NCBI GenBank assembly: GCA_016302015.1
Contig: JAEDOJ010000051.1
Location: forward strand, 1 to 8,560
Length of the DNA stretch: 8,560 bases
From: Oscillospiraceae bacterium
Lineage (GTDB): Bacteria > Bacillota_A > Clostridia > Oscillospirales > Oscillospiraceae
Direction: 5' to 3'
Shown here piece by piece: positions 1 to 5,887 of the stretch (position 1 is the stretch's first letter; each line of letters begins with the position of its first letter). A program made the translations under genes and the position numbers. The notes beneath the pieces are model-generated. The model saw only the letters and a list, made by a program, of their open reading frames with translations, searched no databases and was not told where the DNA came from.

Positions 1-614
1 TCCACACTGAGATCCACGCCCAGGAACATGAAGTTGATATTCTTCAGGCTGTTCAGCGCGGACATATCCAGCTTGGAAACATCAATTTCCTTCAAAAATT
101 CGGCGCTGTTCTTCACGCCGTCGGCAACCATCGCCACATAGGTGCTGATATCTCTGGTGGCGGTAAGCTGCCAATAGATGCTTTTGGACACGTCGCCGTT
201 CAGGCTGACATAGGCGGCCTTAATGGCCTCGAAGGCAGCGGAGCCTTCGGGAATATGGAGCATATACTCCAGAGGGTAGCGAATGACAGAATACAGCGGG
301 AAAAGGATCAAAAGAGGAAGGAGCGACCACAGACAGCCGCCGAACATACTGACGCCCTCTTCCTTATACAGGGCGTTGACTTCCTGCTGATACTTCTGCT
401 TGTCCTCGCCGCAGGCCAGCTCAAGCTGCTTCACCTTGGGCTGAAGACGGGAGGTTTTCATCATGCTCTTTTTGCTCTTCATGCTGGCGGGCAGCAAGAG
501 GATTTTGACCGCCAGAGAGAACAGAATCAGAGCAATTCCATAGTTGCTGAAGAAATCATAGAAAAACTCCAGCACATAACCAAAGGGGATCTGGATAAAA
601 GGAATATCGAACAT
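1..614 (-). CDS. yidC: Membrane protein insertase YidC/Oxa1 (C terminus outside window)
   Basis: YidC inserts proteins into the cytoplasmic membrane, alone or with SecYEG. The first 204 residues are present and the gene runs off the left edge. TM1 spans about residues 24-42, followed by a basic cytoplasmic helical hairpin (about 45-90, including SRLQPKVKQL) and TM2 at about 94-112. A soluble-looking external stretch follows, ending in FMFLGVDLSV, which fits the family's FLGI/NL segment. The functionally important basic residue of TM1, usually Arg, is Lys37 here. The N terminus has no signal peptide or lipobox cysteine, unlike the Bacillus SpoIIIJ type. The ATG at 614 lies 7 nt after a GGAG. 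The gene is 53 nt downstream of yidD and is last visible in the rpmH operon. Identity comes from the motif pattern and gene neighbourhood. Confidence 0.93.
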   Translation of the reverse strand, partial: MFDIPFIQIPFGYVLEFFYDFFSNYGIALILFSLAVKILLLPASMKSKKSMMKTSRLQPKVKQLELACGEDKQKYQQEVNALYKEEGVSMFGGCLWSLLPLLILFPLYSVIRYPLEYMLHIPEGSAAFEAIKAAYVSLNGDVSKSIYWQLTATRDISTYVAMVADGVKNSAEFLKEIDVSKLDMSALNSLKNINFMFLGVDLSV

Positions 615-643
615 TGTTACTCTCCAAAAAGGTTGGGGTAGCT

Positions 644-658
644 GCCGCAGAATGCGGC
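644..658 (-). other. Small hairpin between yidD and yidC
   Basis: GCCGCA and TGCGGC form a perfect 6-bp stem with a 3-nt loop in the 53-nt gap. No T-run follows in the minus direction, so this is not a classic terminator. It could be an RNA processing or stability element, or it may be chance. Confidence 0.35.
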
Positions 659-667
659 GGGTTGACA

Positions 668-880
668 TCACGGCACGGGATCATAGAAGTCGCCGTGATT
701 GAAGGGATTGCACCGTAATAACCGTTTGAAGGTCAGCCAGCCGCCCTTGAGGGCGCCGTATTTCCCGATGGCTTCCAGGCCGTATTCCGAGCAGGTAGGA
801 ATAAACCGGCATTTTCCCGGATGCAGGGGAGAAATATAGCGGCGGTAGAGGCGGATCAGCCCCATGAGAAGATGTTTCAT
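668..880 (-). CDS. yidD: Membrane protein insertion efficiency factor YidD
   Basis: YidD is a small inner-face membrane-associated protein that helps YidC-dependent insertion. The 70-residue length is typical. The core family signature is present: [15 protein letters not shown] at residues 24-38, then YGALKGG (41-47), RLLRCNP (53-59) and the C-terminal DPVP. The three conserved cysteines are Cys24, Cys30 and Cys57. The N-terminal stretch (1-19) could form the usual amphipathic membrane-binding helix. The segment before DPVP reads NHGDFY, where many homologues have a shorter Gly-Gly-Tyr type sequence. The start codon overlaps the rnpA stop by 4 bases (ATGA), implying translational coupling, and an AAGGAAG ribosome binding site lies within the end of rnpA. 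Confidence 0.96.
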   Translation of the reverse strand: MKHLLMGLIRLYRRYISPLHPGKCRFIPTCSEYGLEAIGKYGALKGGWLTFKRLLRCNPFNHGDFYDPVP

Positions 881-1218
881 TGGTCTTCCTTCTTTAACAG
901 GCTCAGCTTGTCCGCAACGGACAAAAACGCCCGGGTCAGACCGGCAAAATCCGTCTCGATGGCGGCGCTTCGCGCCACAATCACGATATCGAAGCCGGTG
1001 AGCAGGCGGTTCTCGTTCAGGCGGACGATCTCCCGCAGTCTGCGGCGCATACGGTTGCGGACAACGGCATGTCCCAGCTTGGTGCTGACGGTCAGCCCCA
1101 CCCGGTTTACGCCCAGACGATTGCGCTGGCAGTAGATCACCAGGCAGCGGTTGCCGGCGCTTTTGCCCCGATGATACAGACGGCGAAAGACGTTATTTTC
1201 TTTCAGCGAAATGACCAT
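877..1218 (-). CDS. rnpA: Ribonuclease P protein component
   Basis: RnpA is the basic protein cofactor that binds RNase P RNA and the 5' leader of pre-tRNAs. The 113-residue length is normal. Visible features are the N-terminal [14 protein letters not shown] segment (5-18), which carries the conserved Phe/Arg of the leader-binding cleft, the strand [16 protein letters not shown] (41-56), and the RNR-type helix [10 protein letters not shown] (54-63), the family hallmark. The ATG at 1218 is preceded by GAGGAAG. The gene lies 94 nt downstream of rpmH, a gap that contains a hairpin, and overlaps yidD by 4 nt. This is the standard bacterial order, so identity is very secure. Confidence 0.97.
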   Translation of the reverse strand: MVISLKENNVFRRLYHRGKSAGNRCLVIYCQRNRLGVNRVGLTVSTKLGHAVVRNRMRRRLREIVRLNENRLLTGFDIVIVARSAAIETDFAGLTRAFLSVADKLSLLKKEDQ

Positions 1219-1244
1219 AGCTCTTCCTCACGGATAGCAAAGAA

Positions 1245-1272
1245 GGCGAACAGAGATACTCCTCCGTTCGCC
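1245..1272 (-). terminator. Hairpin between rpmH and rnpA, possible attenuator
   Basis: GGCGAAC (1245-1251) pairs perfectly with GTTCGCC (1266-1272). After one mismatch, three further pairs (1253-1255 with 1262-1264) extend the stem and leave a 6-nt loop. Read on the minus strand, the hairpin is followed by TTCTTT, a short and imperfect U-rich tail. It could act as a partial terminator that gives more rpmH than rnpA transcript, or as an RNase processing or stability stem. Strength is inferred, not measured. Confidence 0.5.
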
Positions 1273-1312
1273 CCTGATTGACATTCAGACAGTATGGTGC
1301 GGTCACGGTTCC

Positions 1313-1447
1313 TTAGGCGGACAGGACAGCTCTGCCCTTTGCACGGCGGCGGGCAAGAACCTTGCGGCCGTTGGCGGTAGCCATTCTCTTGCGGAATCCA
1401 TGAACCTTTGCGCGATGGCGCTTTCTGGGCTGATAGGTACGCAGCAT
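1313..1447 (-). CDS. rpmH: 50S ribosomal protein L34
   Basis: L34 is a small, highly basic protein of the large ribosomal subunit. The 44-residue sequence matches the family almost throughout: [19 protein letters not shown], then [16 protein letters not shown] and a VLSA ending. The start is set at the ATG at 1447, not further upstream, because it gives the canonical N terminus and follows AGGAGGTG by a normal spacing. The second residue is Leu instead of the usual Lys. It is the first gene of the rpmH-rnpA-yidD-yidC operon, with a strong promoter about 90 nt upstream. In many bacteria dnaA lies just beyond rpmH, but here a DUF6512-like gene does. Confidence 0.98.
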   Translation of the reverse strand: MLRTYQPRKRHRAKVHGFRKRMATANGRKVLARRRAKGRAVLSA

Positions 1448-1478
1448 CTCGTGTACACCTCCTGTAAGATTATGCTCA

Positions 1479-1499
1479 ACAGGCGGAAATCCGGCCTGT
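1479..1499 (-). other. Stem-loop in the rpmH 5' leader
   Basis: ACAGGC (1479-1484) and GCCTGT (1494-1499) form a 6-bp stem in the untranslated leader, about 30 nt before the rpmH start codon. A second short inverted repeat, GCACA/TGTGC (1517-1521 and 1526-1530), sits at the predicted 5' end of the mRNA. Together they could form a structured leader. A control role is inference only. Confidence 0.4.
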
Positions 1500-1537
1500 A
1501 GCAATCAAAAAATATGGCACAGAATTGTGCGAACTGT

Positions 1538-1567
1538 ATTATACCGCAAAAGCCCCCGGAAAGTCAA
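1538..1567 (-). promoter_or_regulatory. Sigma-A promoter of the rpmH operon
   Basis: On the minus strand a TTGACT -35 box (1562-1567) and a perfect TATAAT -10 box (1538-1543) are separated by 18 bp. The stretch upstream of the -35 (about 1570-1603) is very AT-rich and contains an ATTTTTC/GAAAAAT inverted repeat, so it may act as an UP element. Predicted transcription start is near 1531, giving a leader of about 84 nt. This is the best-formed promoter in the window, as expected for a ribosomal protein operon. Confidence 0.85.
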
Positions 1568-1642
1568 CCGAAAATTTCAATTTTTCTTGAAATACGGAAA
1601 AATAGTTGTAAATCGCCGGTTCTTCCACAAAATATAGACCGA

Positions 1643-2125
1643 TCAGGCCTGAAAAATCCCCAGAGGCGGCGGTGCAAAGGTAAAGAGGATCAGAGCCGCA
1701 CCGTAAAAAACCACCGGCAGGAGCAAATAAGGCGCTGCCCGCTCCAGCTTTCCCCGTTTTGTAATCTGATAAGCGAGGAAAAACCCGAAAGCCATGGCAA
1801 GGACATAGAGTGCGATATCCACCCCCAGGCCTTCCACCCCGAAGCAGTTTTTCAGCAGATAGTACACCCCCAGCATGGACGCCGGCATGACCAGCTCGCT
1901 GAGAAAGAACCCGCCCCACAGGGCATAGGGGCGCTCAACCCGGAACGCCAGCGCTCCCGCCGCCGCCAGCGCAGGCCAGAACAGCAGCTTCAGATGCTCC
2001 CAGACGCTTTCGTTCACCGGGGCGATCAGTGCCGTCAGGGGGTTGGGCAGCAGGCTGTAGAGGAAGTGCAGCGCCGTTCCCGCCGCGATTGCCGCCGCAC
2101 AGGCAATCATAAAGGCTTTTTTCAT
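1643..2125 (-). CDS. DUF6512-like small integral membrane protein
   Basis: Function is unknown. The 160-residue protein has about five hydrophobic segments (roughly 5-22, 47-64, 68-91, 102-119 and 131-150), so it should sit in the cytoplasmic membrane. From memory of the family, the HFLY motif (20-23), the PVNESVWEHLKLLF block (37-50) and a proline-rich C-terminal APPPLGIF resemble Firmicutes proteins grouped as DUF6512. The conserved Asn, Glu, Trp and His of the central block lie at the membrane edge and could form a functional site, but no enzyme chemistry can be claimed. The ATG follows a strong GGGGAGGGA ribosome binding site. It lies between argS (divergent) and rpmH (same strand, about 76 bp from stop to -35), with no clear terminator between. 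Confidence 0.82.
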   Translation of the reverse strand: MKKAFMIACAAAIAAGTALHFLYSLLPNPLTALIAPVNESVWEHLKLLFWPALAAAGALAFRVERPYALWGGFFLSELVMPASMLGVYYLLKNCFGVEGLGVDIALYVLAMAFGFFLAYQITKRGKLERAAPYLLLPVVFYGAALILFTFAPPPLGIFQA

Positions 2126-2204
2126 AAAAATCCCTCCCCTGAAGCATATGGAACCCGGCGGTGAAAGATGAAAAAATCCCCAAAAATTTCCGCTGCCTAT
2201 GGAC

Positions 2205-2233
2205 TTTCCTCCAAATTGCTGATATTATATAAT
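2205..2233 (+). promoter_or_regulatory. Candidate argS promoter with palindromic -10 region
   Basis: A perfect TATAAT (2228-2233) lies 32 bp before the argS start. The -35 is poor: TTTCCT at 2205-2210 fits a 17-bp spacer but matches only three consensus positions. The -10 sits inside the 14-bp palindrome ATATTATATAATAT (2224-2237 region), so TATAAT also reads on the minus strand (2224-2229) toward the DUF6512-like gene. The leader is too short for a T-box. Confidence 0.55.
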
Positions 2234-2251
2234 ATGAGATTTTGTGCGACG

Positions 2252-2259
2252 AAAGGAAG
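2252..2259 (+). promoter_or_regulatory. argS ribosome binding site that fixes the start
   Basis: AAAGGAAG lies 6 nt before the ATG at 2266. A possible in-frame TTG at 2242 lies upstream of this site and would translate through it, so the ATG is preferred. Confidence 0.8.
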
Positions 2260-2265
2260 CATTTC

Positions 2266-4023
2266 ATGGAAAAATTCATCGATAAATTATCCGCTGCGGT
2301 GGCGGAGGCCTTTGCGGCAGCCGGCTACGATCCTGCCTGCGGCAAGGTTACCCTTTCCAACCGTCCCGATCTGTGCGAATTCCAGTGCAACGGCGCCATG
2401 GCCGCTGCCAAGTCCGCCCGCAAGGCTCCCATTCTGATCGCCAACGACGTGGTTGCCCTGCTGCAGAGCTCCGGGATTTTCTCCTCTGCGGAGGCTGTGG
2501 CTCCCGGCTTCATCAACCTGCGCATCCGGGAGGACTACCTTGCCGCCCACGTGGAAGAAATGCGCCGGTCGCCCCGTCTGGGCGTTACCGGCTCCCACCG
2601 GAGCCGCACCGTGGTTCTGGACTACGGCGGCCCCAATGTGGCAAAGCCCCTGCATATCGGCCACCTCCGCTCCGCCATCATCGGCGAGAGCATCAAGCGG
2701 ATCTACCGCTATTTCGGGGACACCGTCATCGGCGACATTCATCTGGGCGACTGGGGTCTGCAGATGGGTCTGATCATTGCGGAGCTTCGCCTCCGCAAGC
2801 CCGACCTTCCCTATTTTGACGAGAGCTTCACGGGAGAATATCCCGAAGAGCCTCCCTTCACCATCTCCGAGCTGGAAGAAATCTACCCCACCGCCAGCGC
2901 CAAGAGCAAGGTAGACGAGGACTTTGCCAGGCAGGCTCATGAAGCCACCTACCTGCTTCAGCAGCATCAGCGGGGATACTATGCCCTGTGGCAGCATATT
3001 ATGAAGGTGTCCGTCGCCGACCTGAAGCGAAACTACGAGAACCTGAACGTCAGCTTTGACATCTGGAAGGGTGAAAGCGATGCGGAGGCCTACATTCCTC
3101 CCATGCTGGCAGACCTGGACAAAAAGGGCGTGCTCCAGGAAAGCGAAGGCGCAAAGGTGATTCCCGTGGCTGAGGAAGGAGACAAAAAGGAGCTGCCCCC
3201 CTGCATTCTGGTCAAGCGCGACGGCGCAACCCTGTATGCCACCACGGATCTTGCCACCATTGTCCAGCGCATGGAGGATTACCACCCGGACAAGCTGCTG
3301 TATCTGACGGACAAGCGGCAGAGCCTGCACTTTGAGCAGGTGTTCCGGGCTGCCCGGAAGAGCGGCATCGTTCCCGAAAACGTGCAGCTCCAGCACATCG
3401 GCTTCGGCACCATGAACGGCAAGGACGGCAAGCCCTTTAAGACCCGCTCCGGCGGGGTGATGCGTCTGGAGACGCTGATTGACGATATCACCCGCTATGT
3501 GGAGGAGAAAATTCTGGAAAACGGCACGCTTTCTGCGGAAGAGGCTGCCCAGACCGCAAAAATCATCGCCGTAGGCGCTCTGAAATACGGAGATCTTTCC
3601 AATCTCGCCACCAAGGACTATATTTTTGATTTGGAACGCTTCTCCGCCTTTGAAGGAAATACCGGTCCCTATCTGCTCTACACCATCGTCCGGATCAAGT
3701 CCATTCTGAACCGGTACGGCGGCAGGGTGGAGGATCTGACCATCGGTGAGGCGGACACGGCGGAGGCCAAGGCGCTGCAGCTGATGCTGACCCAGATGCC
3801 CGACCAGCTTTCCATGGCCTACCGGGATTCTCTGCCCAACGTCATCTGCGCCTATGCCTACGAGCTGGCAGGCTCTGTAAACAAATTCTACCACGAGACC
3901 CGCATTCTCAGCGAGGCCGATCCCCGGAAGCAGGGCAATTACCTCGCCCTCATCTCTCTGGCAAAGCGAGCTCTGGAGGAGTGCATCGACCTGCTGGGCT
4001 TCTCCGCACCGGAGCGGATGTAA
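2266..4023 (+). CDS. argS: Arginyl-tRNA synthetase
   Basis: ArgS is a class I enzyme that charges tRNA-Arg with arginine using ATP in the cytosol. The 585-residue length is usual. An N-terminal tRNA D-loop-binding domain occupies about residues 1-100. The Rossmann catalytic core begins with DYGGPNVAKPLHIGHLRSA, with HIGH at 130-133, followed by GDIHLGDWGLQMGL. The KMSKS loop is the degenerate form typical of ArgRS: FKTRSGGVM at 391-399. The C-terminal DALR-type anticodon-binding domain starts near FEGNTGPYLLYT (about 462-473) and ends with LLGFSAPERM, the normal terminus. The gene appears intact. It diverges from the DUF6512-like gene and is followed by a promoter for the next gene, with no convincing terminator between. 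No T-box leader fits upstream, so control by uncharged tRNA is unlikely at this position. Confidence 0.98.
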   Translation: MEKFIDKLSAAVAEAFAAAGYDPACGKVTLSNRPDLCEFQCNGAMAAAKSARKAPILIANDVVALLQSSGIFSSAEAVAPGFINLRIREDYLAAHVEEMRRSPRLGVTGSHRSRTVVLDYGGPNVAKPLHIGHLRSAIIGESIKRIYRYFGDTVIGDIHLGDWGLQMGLIIAELRLRKPDLPYFDESFTGEYPEEPPFTISELEEIYPTASAKSKVDEDFARQAHEATYLLQQHQRGYYALWQHIMKVSVADLKRNYENLNVSFDIWKGESDAEAYIPPMLADLDKKGVLQESEGAKVIPVAEEGDKKELPPCILVKRDGATLYATTDLATIVQRMEDYHPDKLLYLTDKRQSLHFEQVFRAARKSGIVPENVQLQHIGFGTMNGKDGKPFKTRSGGVMRLETLIDDITRYVEEKILENGTLSAEEAAQTAKIIAVGALKYGDLSNLATKDYIFDLERFSAFEGNTGPYLLYTIVRIKSILNRYGGRVEDLTIGEADTAEAKALQLMLTQMPDQLSMAYRDSLPNVICAYAYELAGSVNKFYHETRILSEADPRKQGNYLALISLAKRALEECIDLLGFSAPERM

Positions 4024-4068
4024 AAAGGGTTTCTTCCCACGAATCCCGGTTTTTCGGCAAAAAATCGG

Positions 4069-4097
4069 TTGTATATGGGGAAAAAATGTGGTACTAT
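4069..4097 (+). promoter_or_regulatory. Candidate promoter for the membrane protein-rpiB pair
   Basis: TTGTAT (4069-4074) and TACTAT (4092-4097) are 17 bp apart. The -10 is preceded by TGG, an extended -10 (TGn) element that can compensate for weak boxes. An overlapping TATGAT at 4095-4100 is an alternative -10. The position suits a short leader ending in the AGGAGG before 4130. Confidence 0.5.
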
Positions 4098-4129
4098 GAT
4101 ATAAATGTAGAAAAAGAGGAGGTAGTGCC

Positions 4130-5314
4130 ATGGGTATCGTGGACATCCTGTCCCCATTGCTCCGGCATCCCATGCTGGGGATCGGTCTTGCCTGCCTGGC
4201 TGTCGTGGCAGTGCTGATGATCCCCATGTATTTCCGCTCCCGCAGACCCCGGCGGGGAACCATCGAGTGGATCAAACGGTTGGATCAGCCTCATTTCCTC
4301 CCAATGAAGCAGTATGAAATTCAGTTCGTGGATTTTGTCTGGGCGGTGCTGTGCGGTCTCAGCGCAGCCTTCCTTCGGTTCGCCTACTGCTTCTTTTCCC
4401 TGCGGGTTCTCGGGGGAAAGCCGGGGGTGGAATTACTTCGTGCCATCCTGCCGGAAAGCCTTGCCCTTGTGGTGACCGGTGCGGTGCTGGCGCTTGTCCT
4501 GTATTTTATTCACCGGCTGATCTTCGGCAGCGTCATGAACGCCATTTTAATGGCTGTGACCGGCGGCTTGCTTCTCTCCCTGAATCCTGCCATGGTTCCC
4601 TTTGCGGCGGCACTGCTTTGCCTCTATTGCTGGATGACCGCCCCCTATGAGGCGCCCCTCTTCCCCAGAGCCATCTTTTTTCCCCTCGCTCTGGGTCTGC
4701 TGGCATGGGCTGTGGTCTGCTGCCCGGCAATGGCATGGCTCCTGCCCTTCTTCGCCGCCGCCTACCCTGTGATCCAGTTCTTCCGCTGGAAAAACGGTCT
4801 GCCTGCGTTCCGGAAAAGAAAGCTCCTGTTCTCCCTCCTGCTTCTGATCCCCTCCGTTCTGATCTTTGCTTTGGTCTTCTCTCTGGCCTATGCAAATCAG
4901 GAGGGACAGCTGGCGTCCCAGGGACTACCCCTCCTCACCGACGCGGACTTTTACCGTTCCATGCTGGCAGGCGTTGCCGCGGAAGCGGCTTCCCTGATCT
5001 CTCCTCTGCGTCTGGCGGAAACCGCGCAGACAGGCGACGTACTCTGCGCCATGCTGGGTCTGACAGCCCTGGTTCCCCTGCTCCACGGCGTCTTCCGTCT
5101 GCGGAACAGCCGGTGCCTGTGCCTGCTTCTCATGCTGCCCTTTGCGCTGGCGGCCTGTCTGGTCAGCAGCGTGTGGCTTCCTTTGTCCATGCTGTTTCTG
5201 CTGATCACCGGCTGGACCTGGAGCACCTACTGCAAACGGGGCTATGGTTTCTACGGAGTGATCTGTTCCGTAGTGACCTGTGTATTATATTTTACCGAGA
5301 ATATTCTGTACTAA
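4130..5314 (+). CDS. Multi-pass integral membrane protein, function unknown
   Basis: I do not recognise this 394-residue protein. It has about ten to twelve hydrophobic segments, roughly at 14-34, 66-92, 107-128, 132-150, 154-172, 180-197, 200-218, 231-254, 302-320, 328-362 and 372-389. A strongly basic loop follows the first (RSRRPRR, 36-42), suggesting that this loop is cytoplasmic. The longest polar stretch (about 255-300, including LTDADFYRS) is a candidate external domain. No ATP-binding, glycosyltransferase or transporter signature is evident. The ATG follows AGGAGG, and the stop is 19 nt before rpiB, so the two are very likely co-transcribed. A polytopic transporter or a membrane-bound transferase is possible, but neither is supported by a motif. 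Codon use matches the neighbours, so recent transfer is not indicated. Confidence 0.85.
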   Translation: MGIVDILSPLLRHPMLGIGLACLAVVAVLMIPMYFRSRRPRRGTIEWIKRLDQPHFLPMKQYEIQFVDFVWAVLCGLSAAFLRFAYCFFSLRVLGGKPGVELLRAILPESLALVVTGAVLALVLYFIHRLIFGSVMNAILMAVTGGLLLSLNPAMVPFAAALLCLYCWMTAPYEAPLFPRAIFFPLALGLLAWAVVCCPAMAWLLPFFAAAYPVIQFFRWKNGLPAFRKRKLLFSLLLLIPSVLIFALVFSLAYANQEGQLASQGLPLLTDADFYRSMLAGVAAEAASLISPLRLAETAQTGDVLCAMLGLTALVPLLHGVFRLRNSRCLCLLLMLPFALAACLVSSVWLPLSMLFLLITGWTWSTYCKRGYGFYGVICSVVTCVLYFTENILY

Positions 5315-5333
5315 TGTTTTGGAGGAATCTACC

Positions 5334-5771
5334 ATGAAAATTTCTTTGGGTTGCGACCACGGCGGACTGGAGCTGAAGGACGCCATTAAGCAGCACCTTC
5401 TTGACCGTGGTTTTGAGGTCAAGGACTGCGGCACCTTTACGAAGGACAGCTGTGACTATCCCGATTACGCCCGTCCCGCCGCCGAGGCCGTCGCCTCCGG
5501 CGAATGCGAAAAGGGCATTGTGGTCTGCACCACGGGCATCGGCGTTTCCATCACCGCCAACAAGGTGAAGGGCGTCCGCTGCGCCCTGCTTTCCGATCTG
5601 ATGTCCGCAAAAATGACCCGTCAGCATAACAACACCAATATGATGGCTCTGGGTCAGGGCGTGGTGGGCCCCATGCTGGCTCTGCAGATTGTGGACACCT
5701 GGCTGGACACCGAGTTTGAAGGCGGCCGCCACCAGCGCCGCATTGATAAGATGATGGAGATCGAAGCATAA
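5334..5771 (+). CDS. rpiB: Ribose 5-phosphate isomerase B (RpiB/LacAB family)
   Basis: RpiB interconverts ribulose 5-phosphate and ribose 5-phosphate in the pentose phosphate pathway. The 145-residue length is typical. Family motifs are GCDHGG (6-11, with Asp8 and His9 of the active site), DYPDYA (41-46), the catalytic loop CTTGIGVS (65-72, Cys65 as probable base), SDLMSAKMTRQHNNTNMMALG (88-108, His98 for ring opening) and the C-terminal phosphate-binding GRHQRR (131-136). Most RpiB proteins have Cys-Gly-Thr in the catalytic loop, while this one has Cys-Thr-Thr. The start at 5334 gives the canonical MKISLGCDHGG and follows GGAGGA by 7 nt. The enzyme could instead act on a related sugar phosphate such as allose 6-phosphate or galactose 6-phosphate. 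The single gene without a LacA/LacB partner favours RpiB. Confidence 0.93.
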   Translation: MKISLGCDHGGLELKDAIKQHLLDRGFEVKDCGTFTKDSCDYPDYARPAAEAVASGECEKGIVVCTTGIGVSITANKVKGVRCALLSDLMSAKMTRQHNNTNMMALGQGVVGPMLALQIVDTWLDTEFEGGRHQRRIDKMMEIEA

Positions 5772-5790
5772 ATCAGCGTGAATCGAAAAA

Positions 5791-5823
5791 ATCCTCCCTA
5801 TGACCAATCATCATAGGGAGGAT
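5791..5823. terminator. Shared hairpin terminator between rpiB and pta
   Basis: A perfect 13-bp stem (5791-5803 with 5811-5823, arm ATCCTCCCTATGA) encloses a 7-nt loop. On the minus strand it is followed directly by TTTTT, a good intrinsic terminator for pta about 65 nt past its stop. On the plus strand the T-run (5830-5833) begins only after CAACTG, so termination of rpiB is probably weaker. Confidence 0.88.
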
Positions 5824-5887
5824 CAACTGTTTTATGGACACATTCAGGGAAGCCGCAAAAGCTCCACCGCAAATCAATATCTGATTC

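Noticed and set aside
255..641. Plus-strand open frame of 128 codons opposite yidC
   Set aside because: It is antisense to a recognisable YidC N-terminal region and has no ribosome binding site. Its hydrophobic stretch mirrors the membrane-coding DNA.
1505..1642. Possible DnaA boxes or replication origin near rpmH
   Set aside because: The best match to TTATCCACA in the gap (TCTTCCACA, near 1621) has two mismatches and is single. No cluster or AT-rich unwinding element with dnaA is present.
1514..2164. Plus-strand open frame of 216 codons opposite the DUF6512-like gene
   Set aside because: The product is rich in Gln, Arg and Pro, has no ribosome binding site and starts inside the rpmH promoter region. 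The minus-strand gene has a strong ribosome binding site and clear membrane segments.
4024..4068. Terminator after argS
   Set aside because: The gap has runs of T and A, but only a 3-4 bp CCGG/TCGG-type stem, too weak to call.
2287..4275. Long open frame of 662 codons on the strand opposite argS
   Set aside because: It lies almost wholly antisense to a clear, full-length argS. Its product has no recognisable motif and its openness is explained by the GC-rich third positions of argS.
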